NCBI GenBank assembly: GCA_030680175.1
Contig: JAUXWO010000076.1
Span: 1 to 64,000, forward strand
Source: Vicinamibacterales bacterium
GTDB lineage: Bacteria; Acidobacteriota; Vicinamibacteria; Vicinamibacterales; UBA2999
Length of the DNA stretch: 64,000 nucleotides
Direction: 5' to 3'
Below are positions 44,906 through 51,766 of this stretch, piece after piece. Positions within the stretch are counted from its first letter, which is position 1. The number at the start of each line of letters is the position of its first letter. The translations under genes were made by a program, and so were the position numbers. A model generated the notes under the pieces. It saw nothing but the letters and a program-made list of their open reading frames with translations, was not told the origin of the DNA and made no database searches.

Positions 44906-45267
44906 GGATGGGGGCTCCCTGCGGGAATGTGAGGACCGACGGGCATGGCGAGGGATTGTACCCTCACTGTCTGTCACGGGTCGTCACCGTTTGTCGCAGG
45001 ATTCCCGCGGTTGCCTCCTTCGGCGGCGCTTTGGGCGGCCCCGGGCACGGTCGAGGCGCTCGGGGCATTCGACTGGCCATATGGCTTGCCATGGGGCGAA
45101 TGGCTGAGGTGGCGGTCACGGAGGGCTGACGGGAGGCGCCTTCTCTCGGTCGGGCGTTCCAGGCGCGATGTCTCTACCTGGGCAGGGAACGCGGGTGATT
45201 CAACGAATTCAGCCACCGGCGTTCCCGGCACGGCTTCAGGTTCGACCATGCCACAATGGCGGGTTGC
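44906..45267 (+). other. Gap with a degenerate dispersed repeat
   Basis: No gene seen. About 45064-45115 carries CATTCGACTGGCCATATGGC and GGCGAATGGCTGAGGTGGCG, an imperfect copy of the palindromic repeat found at 46790-46870. Confidence 0.45.
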
Positions 45268-46497
45268 ATGAGATCCCGTTCCGCGTCCCTCCTCCTTGGC
45301 GCCGCCGCGCTCGCTGCGCTCGTCGCGTGCCGGCCGGCGCCGCCGCCGCCCCTCAACGCCGCTCAGGACTGGTCGGGCTTCGGCGATCTCGAGAACGTCC
45401 TCAACTGGACGCCGGAACAGCAGTTGCGGGGCTATCGCAACATGGACCGGATCCACCCGACGCGGCCCGTACCCGCCAGCGCGCATCCCTTCCCCCTTCC
45501 GGACAAGCCGGCCGACTTCTCGGGCCTTCGCTACACGGTCGATGCCGGCACGTTCGACGTCGACGCCTTCGTCTCGCACAACCACATCACCGGCCTGCTG
45601 GCCATCCGTGATGGCGATGTCGTGCTCGAGCGTTATGCGCAGGGGAACGCACGCGACACGCGCTGGTACTCGTTCTCGGTGGCCAAGTCCGTGGTGTCGA
45701 TGCTGGTCGGTGCAGCGGTGAGGGACGGATTCATCTCGTCTATCGACGTGCCGGTGAGCACCTTCCTGCCAGTGCTCCGCGGGTCGGCGTACGACGAGGT
45801 CACCCTGCGGCAGGCGATGACGATGTCGTCGGGTGTGGCGTGGGACGAGGACTACGCCGATCCGCAGTCGGATATCGCGCAGACGGGCGGGTCGGCCCTG
45901 GATCGCTTGCGCTATCTGCTGCGCAAGCCGAGCGTGGCGCCGCCTGGCAGCACGTTCAACTACAACACCGAGGAGACCAACCTCGTGGGCGCCGTGCTTC
46001 GCGCGGCGATCGGCAACAATCTGGCGACGTACCTCGACGACAGGATCTGGCGCCGGTTCGGCATGGAGCACGACGCCAACTGGCTGCTGCTCTCCGAGTC
46101 GGGGGCCGAGCACGGCGGCTGCTGCCTGAGCGCGACGCTGCGCGATTACGGGCGCCTGGGGCTCTTTGCGCTGCGCAACGGCCGGCTCACCGACGGGTCG
46201 TCGGTCCTGCCCGAAGGCTGGATGGACGCCTCGACCACCGCATCAGCCACCAACGACGGCTATGGGCTGCTCTGGTGGCTGCGGCGAGATCATGCGTTCG
46301 CCGCCATCGGCATCTACGGGCAGGCCATCTACATCAACCCGCCCTGCCGCCTGGTGATCGTGACCCACAGCGCGTGGCCACGCGCGACCGATCGCGAGCG
46401 CTCCGCGCACCGCGAAGCGTTCTTCGGCGAGATGGCGCGGTGGGCGGCGGCGCAGGATGGCGGCAGTTGCCAGGCGCGAGGCGACGACGCCGGGTAG
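45268..46497 (+). CDS. Beta-lactamase-fold serine hydrolase lipoprotein
   Basis: 409 residues from ATG 45268; ATG 45256 is an alternative. Lipoprotein signal with lipobox ALVAC (Cys about 21). Class C beta-lactamase/DD-peptidase fold: SVAKSVVSMLVG is the S-x-x-K nucleophile motif, YNTEETN the Y-x-N motif region, and the late DGYGLLWWLRR / GIYGQAIYINP strands replace the KTG box (here G-Q). Such proteins include esterases and 6-aminohexanoate-dimer-hydrolase-like enzymes; the substrate is not predictable. Followed by a repeat-rich gap and then the prophage boundary. Confidence 0.8.
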   Translation: MRSRSASLLLGAAALAALVACRPAPPPPLNAAQDWSGFGDLENVLNWTPEQQLRGYRNMDRIHPTRPVPASAHPFPLPDKPADFSGLRYTVDAGTFDVDAFVSHNHITGLLAIRDGDVVLERYAQGNARDTRWYSFSVAKSVVSMLVGAAVRDGFISSIDVPVSTFLPVLRGSAYDEVTLRQAMTMSSGVAWDEDYADPQSDIAQTGGSALDRLRYLLRKPSVAPPGSTFNYNTEETNLVGAVLRAAIGNNLATYLDDRIWRRFGMEHDANWLLLSESGAEHGGCCLSATLRDYGRLGLFALRNGRLTDGSSVLPEGWMDASTTASATNDGYGLLWWLRRDHAFAAIGIYGQAIYINPPCRLVIVTHSAWPRATDRERSAHREAFFGEMARWAAAQDGGSCQARGDDAG

Positions 46498-46867
46498 TCC
46501 CTGACGGGCCACGCGGAGGGCAGTGGCCTGGTCGCCCAGATGGCCTCGTCAAACAACGGGGGAAATTGCCCCCCTTGCGCCACCAAAACTGACCCCCTCC
46601 CAATTACTGTTTTCTGCAGCACAGGATGTAGACGTGCCACATGGACGACGACGATGGCATCGTCGGGAGTGGAAGTCGAGAGGGTAGAAAGAGCCAACGC
46701 GCCAGATCGCTGGTGGGGCAAGCCCTTCGACTCGTTCCGCTCGCTCCCTTCGACTGCGCTCAGGGAGCCCCGAGCATCGTCGAGGGGCTCAGGGCATTCG
46801 ACTCGCCAGATGGGCTCGCCATGAGCGAGCCTCCGGCTCGCCGCAGGCGATTTGGAGGCGAGTCGAA
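46498..46867 (+). other. Gap with dispersed repeats and IS-end-like remnant
   Basis: No gene seen. About 46556-46602, read on the minus strand, gives GGGGGTCAGTTTTGGTGGCG and GGGGGCAATTTCCCC, resembling the ends of IS21-family elements, without a transposase. From 46725 follow CCCTTCGACTCG / GCTCAGGGAGCC / GAGGGGCTCAGGGCA pieces and, at 46796-46868, the palindrome CATTCGACTCGCC ... GGCGAGTCGAATG, a second copy of the repeat at 45064. Confidence 0.4.
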
Positions 46868-46893
46868 TGGTGGAGGCGGCGGGAGTTGAACCG
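46868..46893 (-). other. tmRNA 3'-end fragment, probable att site
   Basis: The minus strand reads CGGTTCAACTCCCGCC followed by GCCTCCACCA, which is the T-loop, acceptor 3' strand and CCA of bacterial tmRNA (ssrA). The 5' half of the T-stem and the rest of tmRNA are absent, so this is not a working gene but the duplicated 3' end left by integration. Host repeats lie on the left (downstream of tmRNA), element DNA on the right. The intact tmRNA should be at the far end of the element, outside the window. Confidence 0.8.
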
Positions 46894-47200
46894 TGATGCA
46901 CGAATTCCCTCAATGATTTAGCCAAAAATAAAAACGCAGCATGCGGCAAAAAAGGCAGAAACACCCGGTGGACGCTCAGATCGCACTCAGCAGTTGAATG
47001 CCTCCATGCACTGATCTACCATCGAGGTAATTAACCCCGGCTGAGGGATTTCTACCAGCCGGCCGGCACGCGGACCTCGGTGAACCGTCAGGTGACGGCC
47101 CGGGTGCTCCCCTCGGTTAAGGCAAGGTCTCCCGACCTTGCTAGGTCCCGCCCAGGGACGCGCAAGACCGACTCCCAACTTTTCGATGGAGATGTGTGTC
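46894..47200 (+). promoter_or_regulatory. Left control region of the integrated element
   Basis: AT-richer start (46915-46960) after the att site, no gene. Contains the palindrome CCGTCA-gg-TGACGG (47085-47098), a candidate operator, and the perfect hairpin GCAAGGT-ctcccg-ACCTTGC (47122-47141), 59 bp before the HTH gene. Confidence 0.45.
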
Positions 47201-47467
47201 ATGGCGTCCAATGAACGTCCCCTGATCGATCCTTCGGCCCCGTTCCGCATCAAGGTCTACGCGAGCTATCGCGTGCGCGAAGTCGCCGAGCTCACCGGCA
47301 TCGGCGTCGACAAGGTGCGCGATCTTTTCGCCTCCGGCGAGTACGGCGAATGCATCAAGGTCGAGAGCCAGCGCACGCGGAAGTTCCGCAAGAACTACAC
47401 GACGCTGCTCATCCCCTATGACGCGCTGGCGAACTTCTTCAGCAGGTCCGTCCGCAAGAGCGCGTAG
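47201..47467 (+). CDS. Small helix-turn-helix protein
   Basis: 88 residues from ATG 47201 with ggaga 8 bp upstream; upstream in-frame ATGs at 47186 and 47192 are less well placed. The centre reads VREVAELTGIGVDKVRDLFA followed by a basic ESQRTRKFRKNYTTLLIPYD, like excisionase/MerR-type winged helices that read DNA with a helix and a basic wing. As the first gene beside the att site it could be an excisionase or an early repressor. Followed by a strong terminator. Confidence 0.7.
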   Translation: MASNERPLIDPSAPFRIKVYASYRVREVAELTGIGVDKVRDLFASGEYGECIKVESQRTRKFRKNYTTLLIPYDALANFFSRSVRKSA

Positions 47468-47473
47468 ATCCCC

Positions 47474-47504
47474 GGGCCCGGCTCACCACCGGGCCCTCTT
47501 TCTT
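47474..47504 (+). terminator. Rho-independent terminator
   Basis: Stem GGGCCCGG / CCGGGCCC, loop ctcacca, followed by TCTTTCTT; 6 bp after the HTH gene stop. Confidence 0.85.
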
Positions 47505-47865
47505 ATCCTTCGTCAATCTCTCGTGCCAACGCACGATTAGCTCCGGCAAGGCCGGATAGCCCCGCAAAAAATTTCGCTCGGCAAATGCCGGAAACAGGCT
47601 CGCCCACCGGCCCCCTCCTCACCGGAGGGTTAGTCCCATGTTCTCGCTATCCCTCGAACCCTATTGGGCTGGCCTTCGGCCGCATGGTCCTAACCCTCCG
47701 CTTCGCGGGCCCTATCGGGCTCCCTATCGGTCGGGCCGGCGGGCGACTGGCTCTTGAAATTTCGCGGAACGCTCCGCGACCTTCGGTCCACCGTATCTGC
47801 GACGGTCCCTAAACACCGCTTACACGTAAGCTCGCCGCCGCTTCTTCTCAGGGTAGCGCGTCGGC
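47505..47865 (+). ncRNA. Structured non-coding region, possible RNA or origin
   Basis: No convincing gene. A long imperfect stem pairs GGAGGGTTAGTCCCATG (47624-47640) with CATGGTCCTAACCCTCC (47683-47699), 15 of 17 positions matching, enclosing GGCCTTCGGCC. It is followed by CGCTTCGCG, CCTATCGGGCTCCCTATCGG and GCGGAACGCTCCGC hairpins. The density of stems, right after a terminator, suggests a structured RNA, a replication origin or a nick/packaging site; the sequence alone does not decide. Confidence 0.35.
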
Positions 47866-48092
47866 AAGGAGAATCCTCGGCATGGCTGCGCCGCCTCATC
47901 TCCTCCTTTCCCTCGACGCGCTGCCCTTGTTGCGAAGCGGCAAGCTTCGCAAAGGTCGAAAATCAAGATCACAATCCGATGCTTTTCTTTTGTCTCGAAT
48001 GCGAGCTCCTGACCTTGACGGAAATGGTGCCGCTCGGCGACGACGCAGGAGGTCCGTTGGCGGTGTGCTCCATCTGCCGCGTGCCTCGGTGA
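47754..48092 (+). CDS. Small zinc-ribbon protein A (start uncertain)
   Basis: The trustworthy part begins near 47883 (AWLRRLISSFPSTRCPCC). It carries three Cys pairs: CPCC, CLEC (LFFCLECELL) and CSIC just before the C-terminal RVPR. No ATG, GTG or TTG lies in frame between the aaggag at 47866 and this segment; the TTG at 47754 lies inside the structured region. A CTG start at 47886 is possible. It shares W-L-R-R then a CxxC with the next gene, so the two look like tandem paralogues. Function unknown; probably metal-binding. Confidence 0.45.
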   Translation: MKFRGTLRDLRSTVSATVPKHRLHVSSPPLLLRVARRQGESSAWLRRLISSFPSTRCPCCEAASFAKVENQDHNPMLFFCLECELLTLTEMVPLGDDAGGPLAVCSICRVPR

Positions 48093-48259
48093 TCACTTGG
48101 CTGCGCCGCTACCTCGCCACATATGGCGAGTGGAGCTGGTGTCTGAAGTGCAAGAAAAATACGCGCTCCTGGTTTCGCAAGGTGCGCTACTACGGAGAAA
48201 TTCAACGCCGTCCGATTTGCTCCGTGTGTCTCGATTGGAAGCCTTTCGACAGTCGATAA
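48089..48259 (+). CDS. Small zinc-ribbon protein B
   Basis: 56 residues, GTG start overlapping the stop of gene A (GTGA). Begins (V)ITWLRRYLATYGEW and has CLKC and CSVC pairs spaced like a zinc ribbon, with a basic linker (KKNTRSWFRKVRYYGE). The same frame is open upstream to ATG 47882, but that extension is Arg/Leu low-complexity read out of frame of gene A. The stop codon is inside a GTCGATAAATC motif. Confidence 0.5.
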   Translation: MITWLRRYLATYGEWSWCLKCKKNTRSWFRKVRYYGEIQRRPICSVCLDWKPFDSR

Positions 48260-48264
48260 ATCAA
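48252..48264 (+). promoter_or_regulatory. GTCGATAAAYCAA motif, site 1
   Basis: GTCGATAAATCAA ends 11 nt before ATG 48276. Three further copies with one or no change lie at 58038, 61758 and 62179, each 12-14 nt before a start codon. Confidence 0.5.
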
Positions 48265-48275
48265 TCAATATATCC

Positions 48276-48401
48276 ATGCCTCTTCCGATGTCGCCCGCGT
48301 GCGAAGACGGAGCGTGTGACGGATGCCGATACGGGGATTGCGCCTGCACCTGTCACGACGCAGACCCGTGGGACGTTGAGCCGGATTCCGCGATGCCGTA
48401 G
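48276..48401 (+). CDS. Tiny cysteine-rich protein
   Basis: 41 residues, ATG to TAG, without a Shine-Dalgarno. Six cysteines in the pattern C-x4-C-x2-C-x4-C-x-C-x-C (CEDGACDGCRYGDCACTC) then an acidic tail. It is followed 11 bp later by a terminator, which supports it as a real gene. Probably metal-binding. Confidence 0.5.
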   Translation: MPLPMSPACEDGACDGCRYGDCACTCHDADPWDVEPDSAMP

Positions 48402-48412
48402 CTGAAGGACGA

Positions 48413-48442
48413 GCCCCGCCTCACCCGCGGGGCTTTTCTTTT
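48413..48442 (+). terminator. Rho-independent terminator
   Basis: Stem GCCCCGC / GCGGGGC with loop ctcaccc and tail TTTTCTTTT. Confidence 0.85.
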
Positions 48443-48633
48443 CGGCGTCCCCTCGTGCCGTGCGCTGCGCGCTTGCCGGATTACCGGCAACGGTGTTGCT
48501 ACACCTGCGGCACTCGGGAACCGGCAAAACGAGCGTGTCACTTCCCGAGCCGAAGCCTCCGGTGCACCATGCCTCCATGGGTGAAGTTGCCCGGATGCCG
48601 CGCGTGCATGACGCGCTTTACGAGGAAGTGAGC

Positions 48634-49056
48634 ATGAGCTATTCCGATCTCAAGTTCGCGGAGCTCCTGCGAAGGCTGAAGTCTCTTCAGGAGGAAGTGG
48701 TGACCTGGAACGGGTCCCCGCCCGCGTTGACCATGCAGGCCGTGGTCGCCATCGTGCGCGAGCTGAATGCCTACGGCATCGACGAGACCGATCCCCGGAT
48801 GATTCTCAACCGCTTCTTCCCGCCCAAGGAAAAGCGCCGCCGCGTTCGCGTTGCCGAAGTCATTCCCGAGCCCGTCGAACCGATCCGCGACAAGACCGAG
48901 ATCGAAAAACACCTGGAGGCGTTGACCGAGGAGGAAGCGCATGTCGTCGGTTATCTCGAACGCATTGGCGATGAGAAATCGGCCCGGGCCGCCAAAGAGC
49001 TCTACGCTGGCGTCCGCGCTCGATTTTTTAAACCGTCGCGATTCCACGAAACATAG
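48634..49056 (+). CDS. Small charged protein of the ATPase module
   Basis: 140 residues from ATG 48634 (gaggaagtgagc upstream). Helical N-terminal half (DLKFAELLRRLKSLQEEVVT), a basic-Pro centre (PPKEKRRRVRVAEVIPEPVE) and an acidic C-terminal half (EKHLEALTEEEAHVVGYLER). No recognised family. Its last 116 bases overlap the start of the first ATPase gene, so the two are translationally linked; a DNA-binding or adaptor role for the ATPase is conceivable. Confidence 0.65.
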   Translation: MSYSDLKFAELLRRLKSLQEEVVTWNGSPPALTMQAVVAIVRELNAYGIDETDPRMILNRFFPPKEKRRRVRVAEVIPEPVEPIRDKTEIEKHLEALTEEEAHVVGYLERIGDEKSARAAKELYAGVRARFFKPSRFHET

Positions 49057-50821
49057 CCTCCACCTCGGACGATCCGCAGCCGGGGAATTCCGGCTCGCCG
49101 AGGCGGACCGCAAGGGCCATGTCGCCATGTTCGGCGGCACCGGCACCGGCAAGACGAACGACATGGGCGTGATGCTCGTGCAGGACATCGAGCACTTCGA
49201 GGGCGTCGGGGTTATCTGCCCGATGAAGGAGCTCGCGGACCGGGCGGTGGAATTCTGCTACCAGGCCGGCAGAAAGGACGTCATCTATTTCGAGCCGGGC
49301 GATCCGAACTGGGTCACCCCGTTCGATCTCCGCGAGCTCGAAGGCGAACCCCTGGTCGCCGCCGAACGCACTGCCCAGGCCCTGCTTGCCGCCTGGGGCA
49401 TCAAGGACACGAACCTGATGCCTCAGCTCGAGCAGTGGCTGACGATCGTCCTCCTCACCTCCCGCGATGCGGACATCGACCTGCCGTATGCGTGGCATCT
49501 CCTCGAGCACAAGACCAAGCTCCGCGAGAAGTTCGCGCCCTACATTTCGGACGACGCCGTGCGCGAGCTGCTCCTCTCGCTCGACAAATACAGGCACCAC
49601 GATCTCGTGCACGAGGTCGGGTCCACCCTGCGAAAACTTCTGCGCTTCACCTTCGACGGGCCCGTCGCCCGGTCAATGGGCCTCGGGGCCAACGCCATCA
49701 ATTTCAAACAGATCATGGACGAGGGGAAGGTCTTTATCGCCTCGCTCCCCGAGGGTAAGGGCCTTTCCCAGCCGATGCAGAAGCTTTTTGGAACCCTCAT
49801 CGTGAACGGCTTCTACCACGCCGCGATGTGCAGGACCGGCGAGGAAAGGCCCTTCTACCTCTACATCGACGAGGCGCCGATGTTCGCCACGCACACCTTA
49901 GGAAACGCCCTCGATCAGTGCCGTCAGAAAAAGCTGTATTTCACCTTCGCCGTCCAGCGGCCCGGGCAGTTCAAATCGAAAGACCCGGAACTTTACGACG
50001 CCATCAAGAACGGCGCGCAGACCAAGATCGTGTTCCGCGCGACGAACCGTGTCGATGCCCTGGAGATGATCGACGACATCGTGTTCGGCCTGGCTGAGCC
50101 GCAGATCAAATACGAGCTCTGGGGCATCGCGTATCGGCCCGTGAACACCTACCTGCCCTCATATTCCTCGACCCAGGGCGGCGGCGACACCTGGGACCAG
50201 GGGGAGAGCTACGGCATCAGCGCCGGCAGCACGAACGGCGGCAGCCTCGCCAAGACCGACGCCTGGTCCGACAGCCGGAACGCGAGCGATACGAAGAAAG
50301 AAAACGAGGTCATCCACCACACCGACGCGACCGGCCTCGTGCTGCAGGGCGGCACCACGGAGGGCCGGAATTGGGCGACGAGCCTTGCCACCACGCAGAC
50401 AAAAGGCTTCAGGAACGGCGGGTCCGGGAGTTGGAGCGACACGGTGACCTGGGCCCCCGGCACCATCCACATCCCCGAGAACGAGCTGAAGCAGGTCGTT
50501 CTTATGAGCCTGGAAGACCGGCGGCGGATGGAATCGGACGCGCTCATGCAGTTCCCCGACGGCGCGAAGTTCGTGAAGGTGAAGGGCCAGGGCGCGGTGG
50601 CGGTGAAGGGCCCCCTGGTCGTGAACTTGTCAAATCCGGAGGACATCGTAGAGTTTAAGCAGACCCTTCATCGAGCCCATTCCGTTCCCCGGGCCGATGC
50701 CGACCGCATCATCGCGGCGAGGCGCAAGGAGATCGCCACGATCCCGCCGAAGGAGCCGACCTTCGACGACGACTACACCTTTTCACCTTCAACGTCATGG
50801 CTGAAAAACAGCTCCGATTGA
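48941..50821 (+). CDS. TraG/VirD4-like DNA-translocase ATPase 1
   Basis: 626 residues; ATG with strong gaggagg Shine-Dalgarno. Walker A GGTGTGKTNDMG at about 66-77, Walker B FYLYIDEAP near 305, and TFAVQRPGQF as the conserved Gln motif. The strand after Walker A reads VICPMKELAD where relatives have D-P-x-G-D. Residues about 405-510 are a Gly/Ser/Trp-rich insertion typical of this group. Such hexameric pumps couple or move DNA in conjugation; no other type IV secretion gene is seen. No membrane segment is obvious. The next gene overlaps by 25 bp. Confidence 0.8.
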   Translation: MSSVISNALAMRNRPGPPKSSTLASALDFLNRRDSTKHSLHLGRSAAGEFRLAEADRKGHVAMFGGTGTGKTNDMGVMLVQDIEHFEGVGVICPMKELADRAVEFCYQAGRKDVIYFEPGDPNWVTPFDLRELEGEPLVAAERTAQALLAAWGIKDTNLMPQLEQWLTIVLLTSRDADIDLPYAWHLLEHKTKLREKFAPYISDDAVRELLLSLDKYRHHDLVHEVGSTLRKLLRFTFDGPVARSMGLGANAINFKQIMDEGKVFIASLPEGKGLSQPMQKLFGTLIVNGFYHAAMCRTGEERPFYLYIDEAPMFATHTLGNALDQCRQKKLYFTFAVQRPGQFKSKDPELYDAIKNGAQTKIVFRATNRVDALEMIDDIVFGLAEPQIKYELWGIAYRPVNTYLPSYSSTQGGGDTWDQGESYGISAGSTNGGSLAKTDAWSDSRNASDTKKENEVIHHTDATGLVLQGGTTEGRNWATSLATTQTKGFRNGGSGSWSDTVTWAPGTIHIPENELKQVVLMSLEDRRRMESDALMQFPDGAKFVKVKGQGAVAVKGPLVVNLSNPEDIVEFKQTLHRAHSVPRADADRIIAARRKEIATIPPKEPTFDDDYTFSPSTSWLKNSSD

Positions 50822-51660
50822 ACGAGCACGACGAGGACATCTTCGAGTTGTTCGAGACGCGCAGCACGGTGATGGTCGAGGACGTTGTGCAGAAGTACAA
50901 CCGCAACCGCAGATCCGCGCAGGCGGGATTCAAGCGTCTCGTGGAAAACGGTATTTTAATCGCCGCGCCCGTATTCGAGGGAAGGCATTTCAAGGGCTAC
51001 GCCTACTCGATCCCGGTCCACGCCCGGCAGCGTGTGACGGAGCGCATCGGCGGAAAGAAGGTGTTCGTGCGCGACGACGCGCCGAAAGACCCGGACCATG
51101 AAGTGACGCTCGGCCGCATCGCGGACGCCGCGATCTCCCAGGCCGATGCAGCGGGCTTCGAGCCGCCGTTCATCGAGCGCAGGAAGAAGTTCCTGCACGA
51201 CAGCGTCACCAAGGACGGCGAGAAGATCTCCATCAACCCGGACCTGTTCATCGCGCTGAAGCCCAAGGACCGGGACGTGCTGCTCATCATGCAGTTCGAG
51301 AACGAGGGAAAGCTCGGACGCTACCGCGAGGGCAAGTCGCAGCAGGACCGCAAGATGGCCGGCTACTTCCATTACCGGAATTCCGGCCGCGCGAAGGAGT
51401 TCTGGGCGGGCCGTAACATCCCCGTCCACGATTTCAAGACCGGCTTCGGCCATCAGACCACGGAGAAGCGGAACAACTGGGCGAGACGGAACTTGATCCC
51501 CTTCCGCTACCGGATGTTTTGGGGCGCGGCGAATGAGGACTTAATCCGCGACTTCTACGGCGACGTGTGGATCACACCTGCGGAATTCAATTCCAGCTAT
51601 CCCGAGGAGAGCCCTCGTACAGGTTTCAAAAACTTGGTTCAATCAAAGAGGCCCCTTTAA
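50797..51660 (+). CDS. Replication-relaxation family protein
   Basis: 287 residues. The N-terminal winged helix (NEHDEDIFELFETRSTVMVE; NRRSAQAGFKRLVENGILI) is followed by a domain with INPDLFIALKPKDRDVLLIM and QFENEGKLGRYREGKSQQDR, KMAGYFHYRN, the pattern of replication-relaxation (PF13814) proteins, with PD...E-x-E residues reminiscent of PD-(D/E)XK nucleases. In plasmids the family is needed for replication and DNA relaxation. It is sandwiched between two TraG-like ATPases, so it may prepare the DNA that they move. Confidence 0.75.
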   Translation: MAEKQLRLNEHDEDIFELFETRSTVMVEDVVQKYNRNRRSAQAGFKRLVENGILIAAPVFEGRHFKGYAYSIPVHARQRVTERIGGKKVFVRDDAPKDPDHEVTLGRIADAAISQADAAGFEPPFIERRKKFLHDSVTKDGEKISINPDLFIALKPKDRDVLLIMQFENEGKLGRYREGKSQQDRKMAGYFHYRNSGRAKEFWAGRNIPVHDFKTGFGHQTTEKRNNWARRNLIPFRYRMFWGAANEDLIRDFYGDVWITPAEFNSSYPEESPRTGFKNLVQSKRPL

Positions 51661-51671
51661 TGGGAGCGGCT

Positions 51672-51733
51672 CGGGTGTCCCCGGACCGCGAACCTCCGGT
51701 CCCTGCTCTCGCCTGCGGGACACACCCGCGGAT
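51672..51733 (+). promoter_or_regulatory. Structured leader before ATPase 2
   Basis: CGGGTGTCCC at the left pairs (one 2-nt bulge) with GGGACACACCCG at the right, enclosing the hairpin GGACCG...CGGTCC. It fills the 106-bp gap before ATPase 2 and could be a cis-acting RNA structure. Confidence 0.35.
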
Positions 51734-51766
51734 GGAAGGGAGAGGTGGGGCTTGAGGACCACGAAC

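Noticed and set aside
46868-46893. Functional tRNA or tmRNA gene
   Set aside because: Only the 3' end is present; the T-stem 5' side is mismatched and no tag-peptide region is found on the right.
46860-47000. Assembly misjoin between two organisms
   Set aside because: The change of character falls exactly at a known integration target (tmRNA 3' end) in the expected orientation, so integration is the simpler reading. Read coverage would still be needed to exclude it.
47882-48259. A single 125-residue protein from ATG 47882
   Set aside because: Its first two thirds are Arg/Leu/Ser low complexity while the other frame there has three ordered Cys pairs; only the part after GTG 48089 looks real in this frame.
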